Shown here: positions 57,670-64,000 of the stretch, piece after piece | How the letters are laid out: each line of letters starts with the position of its first letter | Numbering within the stretch: the stretch's first letter is position 1 | From: Antrihabitans spumae | GTDB lineage: Bacteria > Actinomycetota > Actinomycetes > Mycobacteriales > Mycobacteriaceae | Length of the DNA stretch: 64,000 nt | Direction: 5' to 3' | Assembly (NCBI RefSeq): GCF_043944905.1 | Contig: NZ_JBIMSN010000056.1 | Location: 31,372 to 95,371 of the forward strand | Notes under the pieces: model-generated | What the model was told of the DNA's origin: nothing | Database searches by the model: none | What the model saw: only the letters and a program-made list of their open reading frames with translations | Position numbers and translations under genes: made by a program

Positions 57670-59135
57670 CTCGCTCCTTCGTTTACAGCCACACGTGGTG
57701 CGACCGCAGGGCCGGCGATCGCACAGTGGGGCTTGCAGTCAACAGATTCGTCGACGCTGGTTACGTCACGTTCTGGTTTACCGATCATGATCGCGGCAAT
57801 GGCTCCGCCACCGAGCAGCAGCCCGACGCAGATCCACATCGCGACGCGGAAGCCGTCGGCGAACTGCTCCGGGTCGGCGAACGCGCTTCCGGACAGTCCG
57901 GCCAAGCCGGGCAGTGCTGCCACCGCGAGAAGTTGACTCGTTCGGGCAACGGCGTTGTTCACACCCGAGGCAATACCGGATTCGGCGGTCGGCACCGACC
58001 CGAGCACGGCACCGGTCAGCGGCGCGACGAGTGCCGACAGCCCGAGACCGAATACGACGACGCCAGGCAGCACGTCGAGCAGGTAATCGGCGTCCGGCCC
58101 GATCCGCAGCATCAGGACCAGACCGATCGCAGCGAGGACCGGACCCAGTGTCATCGGAACACGTGGACCCGACCGCTGCGACCAGCGGCCCGCCCGCGCA
58201 GAGAGGACGAGCATCAGGATCGTGATCGGGATGGTCGAAACGCCAGCGGCGAGCGGCGAGTAGCCCGCGACGAGTTGCAGTTGCAGCAGTAGCAGGAAGA
58301 AGACGCCACCGAGCGCGGCGTACACCGCGAAAGTGACGAGGTTGGCAGCTGTGAAGATTCGGGATGCGAAGAGCGACGGCGGCACAAGTGGATGTGTGCT
58401 GCGCATTTCGATGACAACGAACACGCCGAGCAGTACCAGCCCGAGCAGTGCCAGCAGGATGGTCTCGTCGATCAGTCCGTAGGTGAGCGCGCCGAGTCCG
58501 AGCGCGACGACGAACGCCCCGAGGACGTCCAGCCGCAACGGTGGGTTCGGATCTTTGCTCTCGGGAACGTGTCGCAACGACACGAGAACCACCGCTACCG
58601 CGAGCGGCACATTGATAAGGAATACCGCGCGCCAACTGGCAACCTCGACAAGCCAGCCGCCGAGCAGCGGACCGATGGCGCCTGCGACGCCGCCGAGCCC
58701 TGACCACAGTCCGATCGCCGCGCCGCGATCACGGGGATCGATCGAGGCGGAGATCAATGCGAGGCTGCCCGGTGTGAGCATCGCGCCGGCAATGCCCTGC
58801 AGCACGCGCGCCGCGATCAGCACTTCGATGTTCCAGGCCAGTCCGCACAGCACTGACGCAACGGCGAAACCTATTGTCCCCCAAACGAATACCTTGCGAC
58901 GGCCGAGTCGATCGCCCAGTGCACCACCGAGCAGAATGAACGATGCGAGGGTGAGGGTGTAGCCACTGAGCGTCCATTGCAGGCCTGCGACGTCGGCGTC
59001 GAGCGCGTCGCCGATCCTCGGCAGCGCGATGTTCACGACGGTGCCGTCCAGCATGGCAACCGACGAGCCGAGCACCGTCGCAAGGACGATCCACCTGCCC
59101 GACGGCGACTTCAAACGCGGAAGTTCTCCTGCCAC
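57666..59135 (-). CDS. MFS transporter, DHA2 (EmrB/QacA) type
   Basis: A 489-aa membrane protein with about 14 helices. Family motifs are AMLDGTVVNIALPRIGDALD (helix 1), QWTLSGYTLTLASFILLGGA, GDRLGRRKVFVWGTIGFAVA (motif A), ARVLQGIAGAMLTPGSLALI and GPLLGGWLVEVASWRAVFLI (motif C). By family it exports drugs or metabolites with protons. The C-terminal 40 residues are hydrophilic with two Cys. It lies upstream of ilvD with a 4-nt overlap, an unusual coupling of an exporter to branched-chain amino-acid synthesis. Confidence 0.92.
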   Translation of the reverse strand: MAGELPRLKSPSGRWIVLATVLGSSVAMLDGTVVNIALPRIGDALDADVAGLQWTLSGYTLTLASFILLGGALGDRLGRRKVFVWGTIGFAVASVLCGLAWNIEVLIAARVLQGIAGAMLTPGSLALISASIDPRDRGAAIGLWSGLGGVAGAIGPLLGGWLVEVASWRAVFLINVPLAVAVVLVSLRHVPESKDPNPPLRLDVLGAFVVALGLGALTYGLIDETILLALLGLVLLGVFVVIEMRSTHPLVPPSLFASRIFTAANLVTFAVYAALGGVFFLLLLQLQLVAGYSPLAAGVSTIPITILMLVLSARAGRWSQRSGPRVPMTLGPVLAAIGLVLMLRIGPDADYLLDVLPGVVVFGLGLSALVAPLTGAVLGSVPTAESGIASGVNNAVARTSQLLAVAALPGLAGLSGSAFADPEQFADGFRVAMWICVGLLLGGGAIAAIMIGKPERDVTSVDESVDCKPHCAIAGPAVAPRVAVNEGAR

Positions 59136-59244
59136 AGCGATTCAATCTACGCCCGAAGAAAGATCGTTCGATCCAATGCTGTCGGTGCAACGTCATAACA
59201 TTGCCAGCGACGACCCACCAACCATTCGAATCGGGAGTATCGCA

Positions 59245-59613
59245 ATGGATTACAAGCTCGAGCTCATCTCCGTACCAGTCTCCGATGTCGATCGGGCGAA
59301 GGCGTTCTACGAGCAGGTTGGATTCAACGCAGATCACGATCACCAGGTCAACGAGCAGATGCGCTTCGTGCAGCTCACCCCGCCGGGTTCCGCGTGCTCG
59401 ATCTCGATCGGCACGGGCATCACCGACTCGGAGCCGGGCTCGGTCAAGGGCCTTCAGGTTGTCGTCGCCGACATCGATGCCGCTCGCGCCGAGCTGGTGG
59501 AGCGTGGGATCGAGGTCAGCGAGATCCAGCGGTTCCCGTGGGGCGACTTCGTCTTCTTCAACGACCCCGACGGCAACGGCTGGGCTGTGCAGGCCATGCC
59601 CGATCGAGAGTGA
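59245..59613 (+). CDS. VOC (glyoxalase/bleomycin-resistance) superfamily protein
   Basis: A 122-aa protein starting at ATG 59245 with GGGAG upstream. Both beta-alpha-beta-beta-beta modules are visible: LELISVPVSDVDRAKAFYEQ, VGFNADHDHQVNEQMRFVQL and LQVVVADIDAARAELVERGI, SEIQRFPWGDFVFFNDPDGN followed by GWAVQAMP. The fold binds metal or small ligands; the E/H metal ligands cannot be assigned with certainty. It lies 34 bp before ligC on the same strand. Confidence 0.9.
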   Translation: MDYKLELISVPVSDVDRAKAFYEQVGFNADHDHQVNEQMRFVQLTPPGSACSISIGTGITDSEPGSVKGLQVVVADIDAARAELVERGIEVSEIQRFPWGDFVFFNDPDGNGWAVQAMPDRE

Positions 59614-59647
59614 CGTTTGCGTCGGGGCGGCGTGCAATCATCGACGA

Positions 59648-60691
59648 GTGCGCCTTCCGATCAAGCCACCGCTCAAGCCGATGCTCGCCAAACCCGCCAA
59701 GGCTGTACCTGCTCAGCCGGACAGCGGCGGGTCCGTGTGGTTGTACGAACCGAAGTGGGACGGCTTCCGCGCCATCGTCTTTCGTGACGGTGACGAGGTT
59801 TTCATCTGCTCCCGAAACGGCAAGGATCTAGCGCGCTACTTCCCGGAGCTGGTCGACGCGGCGCGTGAGGAACTGCCGATGCGATGCATCGTCGACGGTG
59901 AGTTGGTCGTGCCGCGCGAGATCGACGGTCGGACGCGGCTCGACTGGGAGGCATTGTCGGAGCGGATCCACCCGGCCGACAGTCGCGTTCGACTACTCGC
60001 GACCGAGACGCCGTCGCAGTTCGTCGCGTTCGATCTGCTCGCACTCGACGACACCGACTACACCGGGCAACCGCTGAGTGTTCGGCGCGGGAAACTGCTC
60101 GAGGTCGTTGCGGGTGGCGGGTCCTGCCATGTCACGTCCGCAACCGAGGACGCTGCGACGGCCGAGAGTTGGTTCGAATCCTTCGAGGGCGCAGGGCTGG
60201 ACGGTGTCATAGCCAAGAAGCTCGACGGCGTCTACGTCCCCGACAAGCGCGAGATGATCAAGGTCAAACATGCGCGGACCGCCGACTGCGTGCTGGTCGG
60301 CTATCGACCACACAAGAGTGTGCCCGGCATCGGTTCGCTGCTCCTCGGCCTCTACGACGGCGACAAGCTCGAAATGATCGGCGGCGCTTCGGCCTTCACG
60401 GAGGTCCGTCGCAAACAACTGCTCGCCGAGCTACAGCCGCTGCGCGTCGGTGACGACGTCGTCTCCGATGGCGATACCAATCGCTGGAAATCCGGCGCCG
60501 ACCGCACGTGGGTGCCGTTGCGTCCCGAGCGGGTCATCGAGATCGCCTACGACCAAATGGAAGGCAACCGCCTGCGGCACGCCGCTCGGTTCCTGCGGTG
60601 GCGCGACGATCGAGATCCGCTGTCCTGCACCTACGACCAACTCGAAGTTCCCGTGCGATACGACTTCGCGGACGTGCTCGCCGGGGAGTAG
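59648..60691 (+). CDS. ligC: ATP-dependent DNA ligase, LigC type
   Basis: A 347-aa ATP-dependent ligase. GTG 59648 begins VRLPIKPPLKPMLAKPAK. The nucleotidyltransferase motif I is EPKWDGFRA with the adenylated K36; others are FICSRNGKDLARYFPEL (III region), CIVDGELVV, FVAFDLLALD, FEGAGLDGVIAKKLDG (IV) and REMIKVKHARTADCVLVGYR (V). The OB-fold domain ends with CTYDQLEVPVRYDFADVLAG. Length and motifs match mycobacterial LigC (Rv3731), a backup repair ligase. No Ku or polymerase domain is attached. Confidence 0.9.
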   Translation: MRLPIKPPLKPMLAKPAKAVPAQPDSGGSVWLYEPKWDGFRAIVFRDGDEVFICSRNGKDLARYFPELVDAAREELPMRCIVDGELVVPREIDGRTRLDWEALSERIHPADSRVRLLATETPSQFVAFDLLALDDTDYTGQPLSVRRGKLLEVVAGGGSCHVTSATEDAATAESWFESFEGAGLDGVIAKKLDGVYVPDKREMIKVKHARTADCVLVGYRPHKSVPGIGSLLLGLYDGDKLEMIGGASAFTEVRRKQLLAELQPLRVGDDVVSDGDTNRWKSGADRTWVPLRPERVIEIAYDQMEGNRLRHAARFLRWRDDRDPLSCTYDQLEVPVRYDFADVLAGE

Positions 60692-60700
60692 GACAGTCGA

Positions 60701-60759
60701 CGCGGCGTGAGGGTGCCGCCGACGCCATCCAGCGGAGGCAGGGAACCCCTGACGCCGCG
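60701..60759. terminator. Hairpin between convergent ligC and SHOCT genes
   Basis: CGCGGCGT (60701-60708) pairs with ACGCCGCG (60752-60759), and the adjoining GAGGG/CCCCT adds to the stem. It lies 10 bp after the ligC stop and 24 bp before the SHOCT gene stop on the other strand. Probably a bidirectional terminator; no T-run. Confidence 0.5.
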
Positions 60760-60782
60760 CAAAGCCATCGTCCGACCGATCC

Positions 60783-61556
60783 TCAGAGGCGCGACAGCAG
60801 TTCGGTCTTCTTCGACTGGAACTCGTCGTCGGTGAGAAGCCCCTGCTCCCGTAGCCGGGCGAGGGCTTCGATCGCGGCGACTACCGACTCCGCGTCCGAG
60901 GACGACGCCGCTGGCGGCGGTGCCGGCGCGGCTGCTGGAGTCGGGGTTGGTGCCGGTGCTTCCCGATCGACTCGCTCGTCGGACTCGGACTCGGACTCAG
61001 AGGCAGCACCGACCCGGCTCAGGCTTGCGACGTCGAAGGTGCCGTGCTGACTGCGAAATTCGAGTCGGCCCGATCCACTGCTTTGCTGTTGCGAAACACC
61101 GCTGATCGTGTGGTCGCCGGTGTCGTACACCTCGACGCCCGCACCGGCATGAATGGCGAGTCGTCGCGTTCCCGGAAAGTAGGCGTATCTGGTGCTGTTC
61201 TGTGAGCCCGACGACGACGGGACCCCCAACTCCGCGGGCCACCAGTCACCCGACGACTGCATCGAATGCGAGGTCACCGTGCCGAGAGCACCGGAGGCAA
61301 GCAGATCGGACAGTTCGGTGCAGACGGCGTCGACTCTGGCTTTCAAGGCGTTGTCGAAGAGGTCGCTCACCATAGTCATGCCACCGCGCATCCACTGCCC
61401 TCGACCGCCGAGTTCGGCCACCGTGAACTGAGCCATCGTCCCTCGGCCACGCTGCAGGGCGACCAACAGCGCTTCGACGCTCGAGATGGACAGTCCGTGT
61501 TTGGCGGCAACGCCAGCGAGCGCGTCGTCTCCTGCTGCAGAGTGAGTTCTCGACAT
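60783..61556 (-). CDS. SHOCT-domain protein
   Basis: A 257-aa protein starting at ATG 61556 (MSRTHSAAGDDALAGVAAKH); a longer frame from 61637 is possible. The N-terminal 60 residues are helical with a putative helix-turn-helix-like SISSVEALLVALQRGRG. The middle is a beta-rich segment (YAYFPGTRRLAIHAGAGVEV, SGRLEFRSQHGTFDVASL). A linker (DREAPAPTPTPAAAPAPPPA) leads to the C-terminal SHOCT motif: IEALARLREQGLLTDDEFQS then KKTELLSRL. SHOCT is a short oligomerisation or binding module. Function unknown. Confidence 0.8.
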   Translation of the reverse strand: MSRTHSAAGDDALAGVAAKHGLSISSVEALLVALQRGRGTMAQFTVAELGGRGQWMRGGMTMVSDLFDNALKARVDAVCTELSDLLASGALGTVTSHSMQSSGDWWPAELGVPSSSGSQNSTRYAYFPGTRRLAIHAGAGVEVYDTGDHTISGVSQQQSSGSGRLEFRSQHGTFDVASLSRVGAASESESESDERVDREAPAPTPTPAAAPAPPPAASSSDAESVVAAIEALARLREQGLLTDDEFQSKKTELLSRL

Positions 61557-61797
61557 TGTCCGGCACCTCGCGACATCGTGTTGGGTTGCCACGTCATGCT
61601 TCGCGGCCCGTTCTCGGTCTGAGTGCCCTTTCGCCATCGTAGCGAAACCTGCTGCGGCCGAGTGTGATCCGGAGCGCACCGGTAACTCCGGCCACAATGT
61701 TCGGAGTGTTCACCTTCCGATACCGAACGGTGCCGTCGGCGACGCCTGGCGTGGGTAAGCTTGCGACCGCTCGTACGTCCGTCGGGGAGGTTCGCAC

Positions 61798-62295
61798 ATG
61801 AAGTTCGTTGGTCTTGTTGTCTGTGGCGCCGGTGCACTCGGCTCTGTTCTTCTCAGTCCTGCCGTCGCCAATGCAGAGGCGGTGCAGTGTGTCTCGACCA
61901 GCGGTCAGCAGATGACGGTCGTCGAACCTGCCGCGGCGTGTGGTTCTGCCGTGGAGGATCGTGGCACCGCAGCGGCCTACGGTCTCGGTGGCATCGGGTA
62001 TGCCAAATCGATCGGTGGCGCTTCGGCGCTCGGTGTCGGCGTTTCCGGCGGCGTGGGCGCCAGCGAGGGCACAGGGGGTGTGCCGGCAGCTCTCGGGCTT
62101 GGGCCGGGGAGCGTCGCGATCGTGTCGGTCGAGCGGGGGTCGCTGTCGCTCGCAATTGCGGGAACGGGATCCAACGCACTTGTTGCCGATGTCGATCAAG
62201 GCGTCGTCTGCGCGGGGTCGGCCGCGATCGCCTGGAACGCGCTCTCGGGCGTTGCCTGCGTCGCAACCCCGGTCGGGGTCTTCTCGACGCGCTGA
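61798..62295 (+). CDS. Small secreted protein, Gly/Ser/Ala-rich
   Basis: A 165-aa precursor with ATG 61798 after GGGGAGG. The signal peptide is MKFVGLVVCGAGALGSVLLS with cleavage near VANA-EA. The mature protein of about 140 residues starts with VQCVSTSGQQMTVVEPAAAC (two Cys), has a Gly-rich middle (GLGGIGYAKSIGGASALGVG), then beta-rich repeats such as GSVAIVSVERGSLSLAIAGT and ends with two more cysteines (GVVCAGSAAIAW, GVACVATPVG). It resembles short secreted proteins found only in Corynebacteriales. Function unknown. A TAAGCT about 40 bp upstream could be the -10. Confidence 0.75.
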   Translation: MKFVGLVVCGAGALGSVLLSPAVANAEAVQCVSTSGQQMTVVEPAAACGSAVEDRGTAAAYGLGGIGYAKSIGGASALGVGVSGGVGASEGTGGVPAALGLGPGSVAIVSVERGSLSLAIAGTGSNALVADVDQGVVCAGSAAIAWNALSGVACVATPVGVFSTR

Positions 62296-62404
62296 GCCGT
62301 CACTCGGCTCGCCCGTTCGCCATCCCGCGACAACGACAAGGCGCGACAATACGAAGCGAACACGTCCGAGTACGCACCAGGGAAGCCATCGATCGGAGCG
62401 GATC

Positions 62405-62611
62405 ATGAGTGAGCACGTCTATCGCGTGACGGAAATCGTCGGATCGTCGAAAGACGGTTCCGATGCCGCCATAGCCAACGCGATCGCGAGGGCAAGTGCG
62501 ACTGTCCGCAACCTCGAGTGGTTCGAGGTTGTCGAGACACGCGGCCACATAGTCGATGGGAAAGTTGCGCACACTCAGGTCACGTTGAAGGTCGGTTTCC
62601 GTTTGGAATGA
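62405..62611 (+). CDS. Dodecin family flavin-binding protein
   Basis: A 68-aa protein matching dodecin over its full length: MSEHVYRVTEIVGSSKDGSD (strand 1), AAIANAIARASATVRNLEWF (helix, with the Trp that stacks on the flavin), EVVETRGHIVDGKVAHTQVT and LKVGFRLE. ATG 62405 follows GGAGCGGATC. Dodecins form hollow dodecamers that store or buffer FMN or CoA. It stands alone, 106 bp after the secreted-protein gene. Confidence 0.93.
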   Translation: MSEHVYRVTEIVGSSKDGSDAAIANAIARASATVRNLEWFEVVETRGHIVDGKVAHTQVTLKVGFRLE

Positions 62612-62971
62612 CGGAGTTGGTTGGAATGACCACGCTGGCAGAATCCGGCGGAAAGCGTCACAAGAAGTACGACATTGCGCGCATTTCTCCGATTGCCATG
62701 CCGCACAACATCGCAACGAATCGGCCGGTACTCTCGGCTTCGACGCAACTGAGAGCTTCGACGCAGAAACCGCCCCATAGCGTTACTCCAATCACATTGG
62801 CACCAATTGCCCCATGCAATAAGCCGATGCGATTGGCCTCTGCTGTAACTATGTATGTTAATGGCAGTGGCAGGTGACAAGTTCATCACGATTTCGATGG
62901 CGTCACAGGCAAGGGTCGGGACCCGAAAACGAAGATTTTTGGCTCGCTTCTGCGTGCGAACGAGGGAAGAG
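62612..62971. other. 360-bp intergenic leader before the L,D-transpeptidase gene
   Basis: No convincing gene is seen. Short open stretches exist (for example from ATG 62626) but lack similarity and a consistent codon bias. The interval is lower in GC than its surroundings, especially about 62770-62870, which contains the promoter-like TATGTATGTTAAT. Between it and the ATG 62972 a stem GTGAC (62871-62875) with GTCAC (62904-62908), enclosing a smaller CATC/GATG pair, would lie in the 5' untranslated leader. No known riboswitch consensus was recognised. Confidence 0.5.
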
Positions 62972-63862
62972 ATGGCAGAAAAAGGTATGAGCAACACGAC
63001 AGCGCGCACGGTTGAATCGTCGCAAAAGTCAGTCCGCTGGGGACTTCGCGTCACGCTCGCCGTTGCCGGCGCTGCGGCGACCGGACTCGCGATGGTCGCG
63101 CCGGTGCAGGCCGAACCGCTCTGGCCTGGTGGGCCCGACATCCCAGGAGTTCCCGCAATCATCCCCGCGGCGCCTCCAGGAATGGCCCCGCAGCCGTTCT
63201 CGGTGCCCGGCAGCCTCAATCCGACGATCACGCCGGGCAACGGTGCAATCGTCGGCGGCAAGCGCTCGATCGACATCACGTACAAGACGCCGATCATCGA
63301 CCGCACCGCAGCCGAGAACTCGATCGTCATCTCGCCGTCGGCCAACGTGCCAGGCAGCTTCGAGTGGATCAACGACACCCACGTGCAGTGGAACCCGGAC
63401 GAGTACTGGCCCCGCAACACCGCGGTGACGGTCAACGTTGCCGGAACCACCTCGGCCTTCCGCGTGAGTGACGACTTCACGAGCGTCGGCGATGCTTCGA
63501 CTCACGAGTTCGTCGTGAAGATCGGCGGCGACGTCGTCAAGACGTTCCCCGCGTCCTACGGCAAGCCGGGCCACGAGAGCCCGAACGGTTCGTTCAAGGT
63601 GCTGGAGAAGTTCAGCGAGATGGTCATGGACTCCTCCACCTACGGCGTGCCGATCACTGCTCCAGAGGGTTACAAGCTCGATGTCGAATACGCCACGCGA
63701 GTGACCTGGGGTGGCATCTTCGTCCACGCCGCACCGTGGTCGACCGGTTCGCAGGGCAACTCGAACGTCAGCCACGGCTGCATCAACCTGAGCACCGAGA
63801 ACGCGAAGTGGTTCTTCGACAACGTGCGCAACGGCGACACCGTCAACATCCAGGGCGCATAA
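62972..63862 (+). CDS. L,D-transpeptidase with Ig-like domain
   Basis: A 296-aa exported protein; ATG 62972 follows GAGGGAAGAG (ATG 62987 is an alternative). The signal/anchor sequence is RVTLAVAGAAATGLAMVAPV; no lipobox is present. After a Pro-rich linker comes an Ig-like domain (ITYKTPIIDRTAAENSIVIS, FEWINDTHVQWNPDEYWPRN, TAVTVNVAGTTSAFRVSDDF) and then the YkuD catalytic domain with SYGKPGHESPNGSFKVLEKF, the conserved His in WGGIFVHAAPW and the catalytic C270 in VSHGCINLSTENA. It makes 3-3 peptidoglycan cross-links, which are abundant in mycolic-acid bacteria. Confidence 0.92.
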   Translation: MAEKGMSNTTARTVESSQKSVRWGLRVTLAVAGAAATGLAMVAPVQAEPLWPGGPDIPGVPAIIPAAPPGMAPQPFSVPGSLNPTITPGNGAIVGGKRSIDITYKTPIIDRTAAENSIVISPSANVPGSFEWINDTHVQWNPDEYWPRNTAVTVNVAGTTSAFRVSDDFTSVGDASTHEFVVKIGGDVVKTFPASYGKPGHESPNGSFKVLEKFSEMVMDSSTYGVPITAPEGYKLDVEYATRVTWGGIFVHAAPWSTGSQGNSNVSHGCINLSTENAKWFFDNVRNGDTVNIQGA

Positions 63863-63877
63863 CACCCTGATTCGATC

Positions 63878-63924
63878 TACGAAAAAACCCGCCGAGGCCA
63901 ACCGCCTCGGCGGGTTTTTTCGTA
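63878..63924. terminator. Strong intrinsic bidirectional terminator
   Basis: An almost perfect 21-bp stem: TACGAAAAAACCCGCCGAGG with C, loop CAACC, then GCCTCGGCGGGTTTTTTCGT with A. The GC core (CCCGCCGAGGC) is flanked by six A on one side and six T on the other, the classical form in either direction. It begins 15 bp after the L,D-transpeptidase stop. Confidence 0.92.
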
Positions 63925-63925
63925 G

Positions 63926-63947
63926 GCGACTCCGCCGCTCGTGAGTC
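63926..63947. repeat. Half copy of the dispersed repeat, near the window edge
   Basis: GGCGACTCCGCCG followed by CTCGTGAGTC (63938-63947) matches the left flank and left end of the element at about 39843-39864 at 19-20 of 22 positions. The right end (GCACGAG) is not found before the window ends, and the next bases diverge, so this is a partial or degenerate copy. It follows the terminator by two bases. Confidence 0.5.
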
Positions 63948-64000
63948 TGCTACGTGAATGGAACTGTTGGCGTCGGCGTCAGCACGCGGCGGAGCCGCGT

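Noticed and set aside
62626..62877. Small gene downstream of dodecin (MTTLAESGGKRHKK...)
   Set aside because: No similarity, no ribosome-binding site of note, and composition falls to intergenic levels; treated as non-coding.
63497..63520. GACTCACGAG inside the L,D-transpeptidase gene as another copy of the dispersed repeat
   Set aside because: Only ten bases match, in coding sequence, with no second end; a chance match.

Overview
The window is high-GC actinobacterial chromosome from a mycolic-acid-forming genus, most likely Rhodococcus in the broad sense. The evidence is a complete yrbE-mce operon with two Mce-associated genes, a ChoD-type cholesterol oxidase, RecBCD encoded as overlapping recC-recB-recD, a LigC-type ligase, dodecin, and many GTG and near-leaderless starts. 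No rRNA, tRNA, CRISPR array, phage or insertion sequence was seen.

Layout. 0-3.5 kb: an Asp23/Gls24 envelope-stress operon (minus strand) with a J-domain-like fragment, divergent from an ECF sigma factor gene and a coupled Asp23-like gene. 3.5-4.3 kb: a HAD phosphatase gene with two compensating frameshifts. 4.3-7.5 kb: an operon of a ribbon-helix-helix regulator, a DUF4097 beta-repeat protein and a DrrAB-like ABC exporter, behind three palindromes spaced exactly 11 bp apart. 7.5-10.7 kb: alpha/beta hydrolase, DctA-like symporter and bile-acid/Na+ symporter family protein. 10.7-19.4 kb: an oxidoreductase-rich stretch with two MpaB/DUF2236 genes (one broken by a stop codon), an acyl-CoA dehydrogenase with divergent TetR, a decayed F420/PPOX gene, a tryptophan-dioxygenase-superfamily protein with a long N-terminal extension, an NTF2-like protein and ChoD. 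19.3-24 kb: small metabolic and regulatory genes (double-HTH MerR, DUF6194, YciI-like, methyltransferase, SRPBCC, YgiD dioxygenase with MarR). 24.2-26.5 kb: membrane GGDEF-EAL protein. 26.6-28.7 kb: small secreted protein, Dps, XseA-like protein. 28.7-37.1 kb: recC-recB-recD. 37.2-40.6 kb: Co/Ni ECF transporter cbiMQO, a 26-bp perfect palindrome, a dispersed repeat and TetR. 40.6-42.6 kb: DUF445 and RNase H. 42.6-53.1 kb: yrbEA-yrbEB-mceA-F followed by two Mce-associated genes. 53.2-64 kb: adenylate cyclase, DUF6319, secreted S1 protease, ilvD-MFS pair, VOC protein, ligC, SHOCT protein, secreted protein, dodecin and L,D-transpeptidase with a strong terminator.

Themes. Much of the window concerns the cell envelope: Asp23 system, Mce lipid importer, L,D-transpeptidase and an exporter. 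Many operons use 1- or 4-nt start/stop overlaps (Asp23, mce, rec, cbi, ilvD-MFS). Several regulator-target pairs have visible palindromic operators. Three genes show apparent damage: HAD (+1/-1 frameshifts), MpaB-1 (in-frame TAA) and PPOX (N-terminal loss). These should be checked against reads before being treated as real. A short dispersed palindromic repeat occurs at about 17.4 and 39.9 kb, with a half copy at 63.9 kb.
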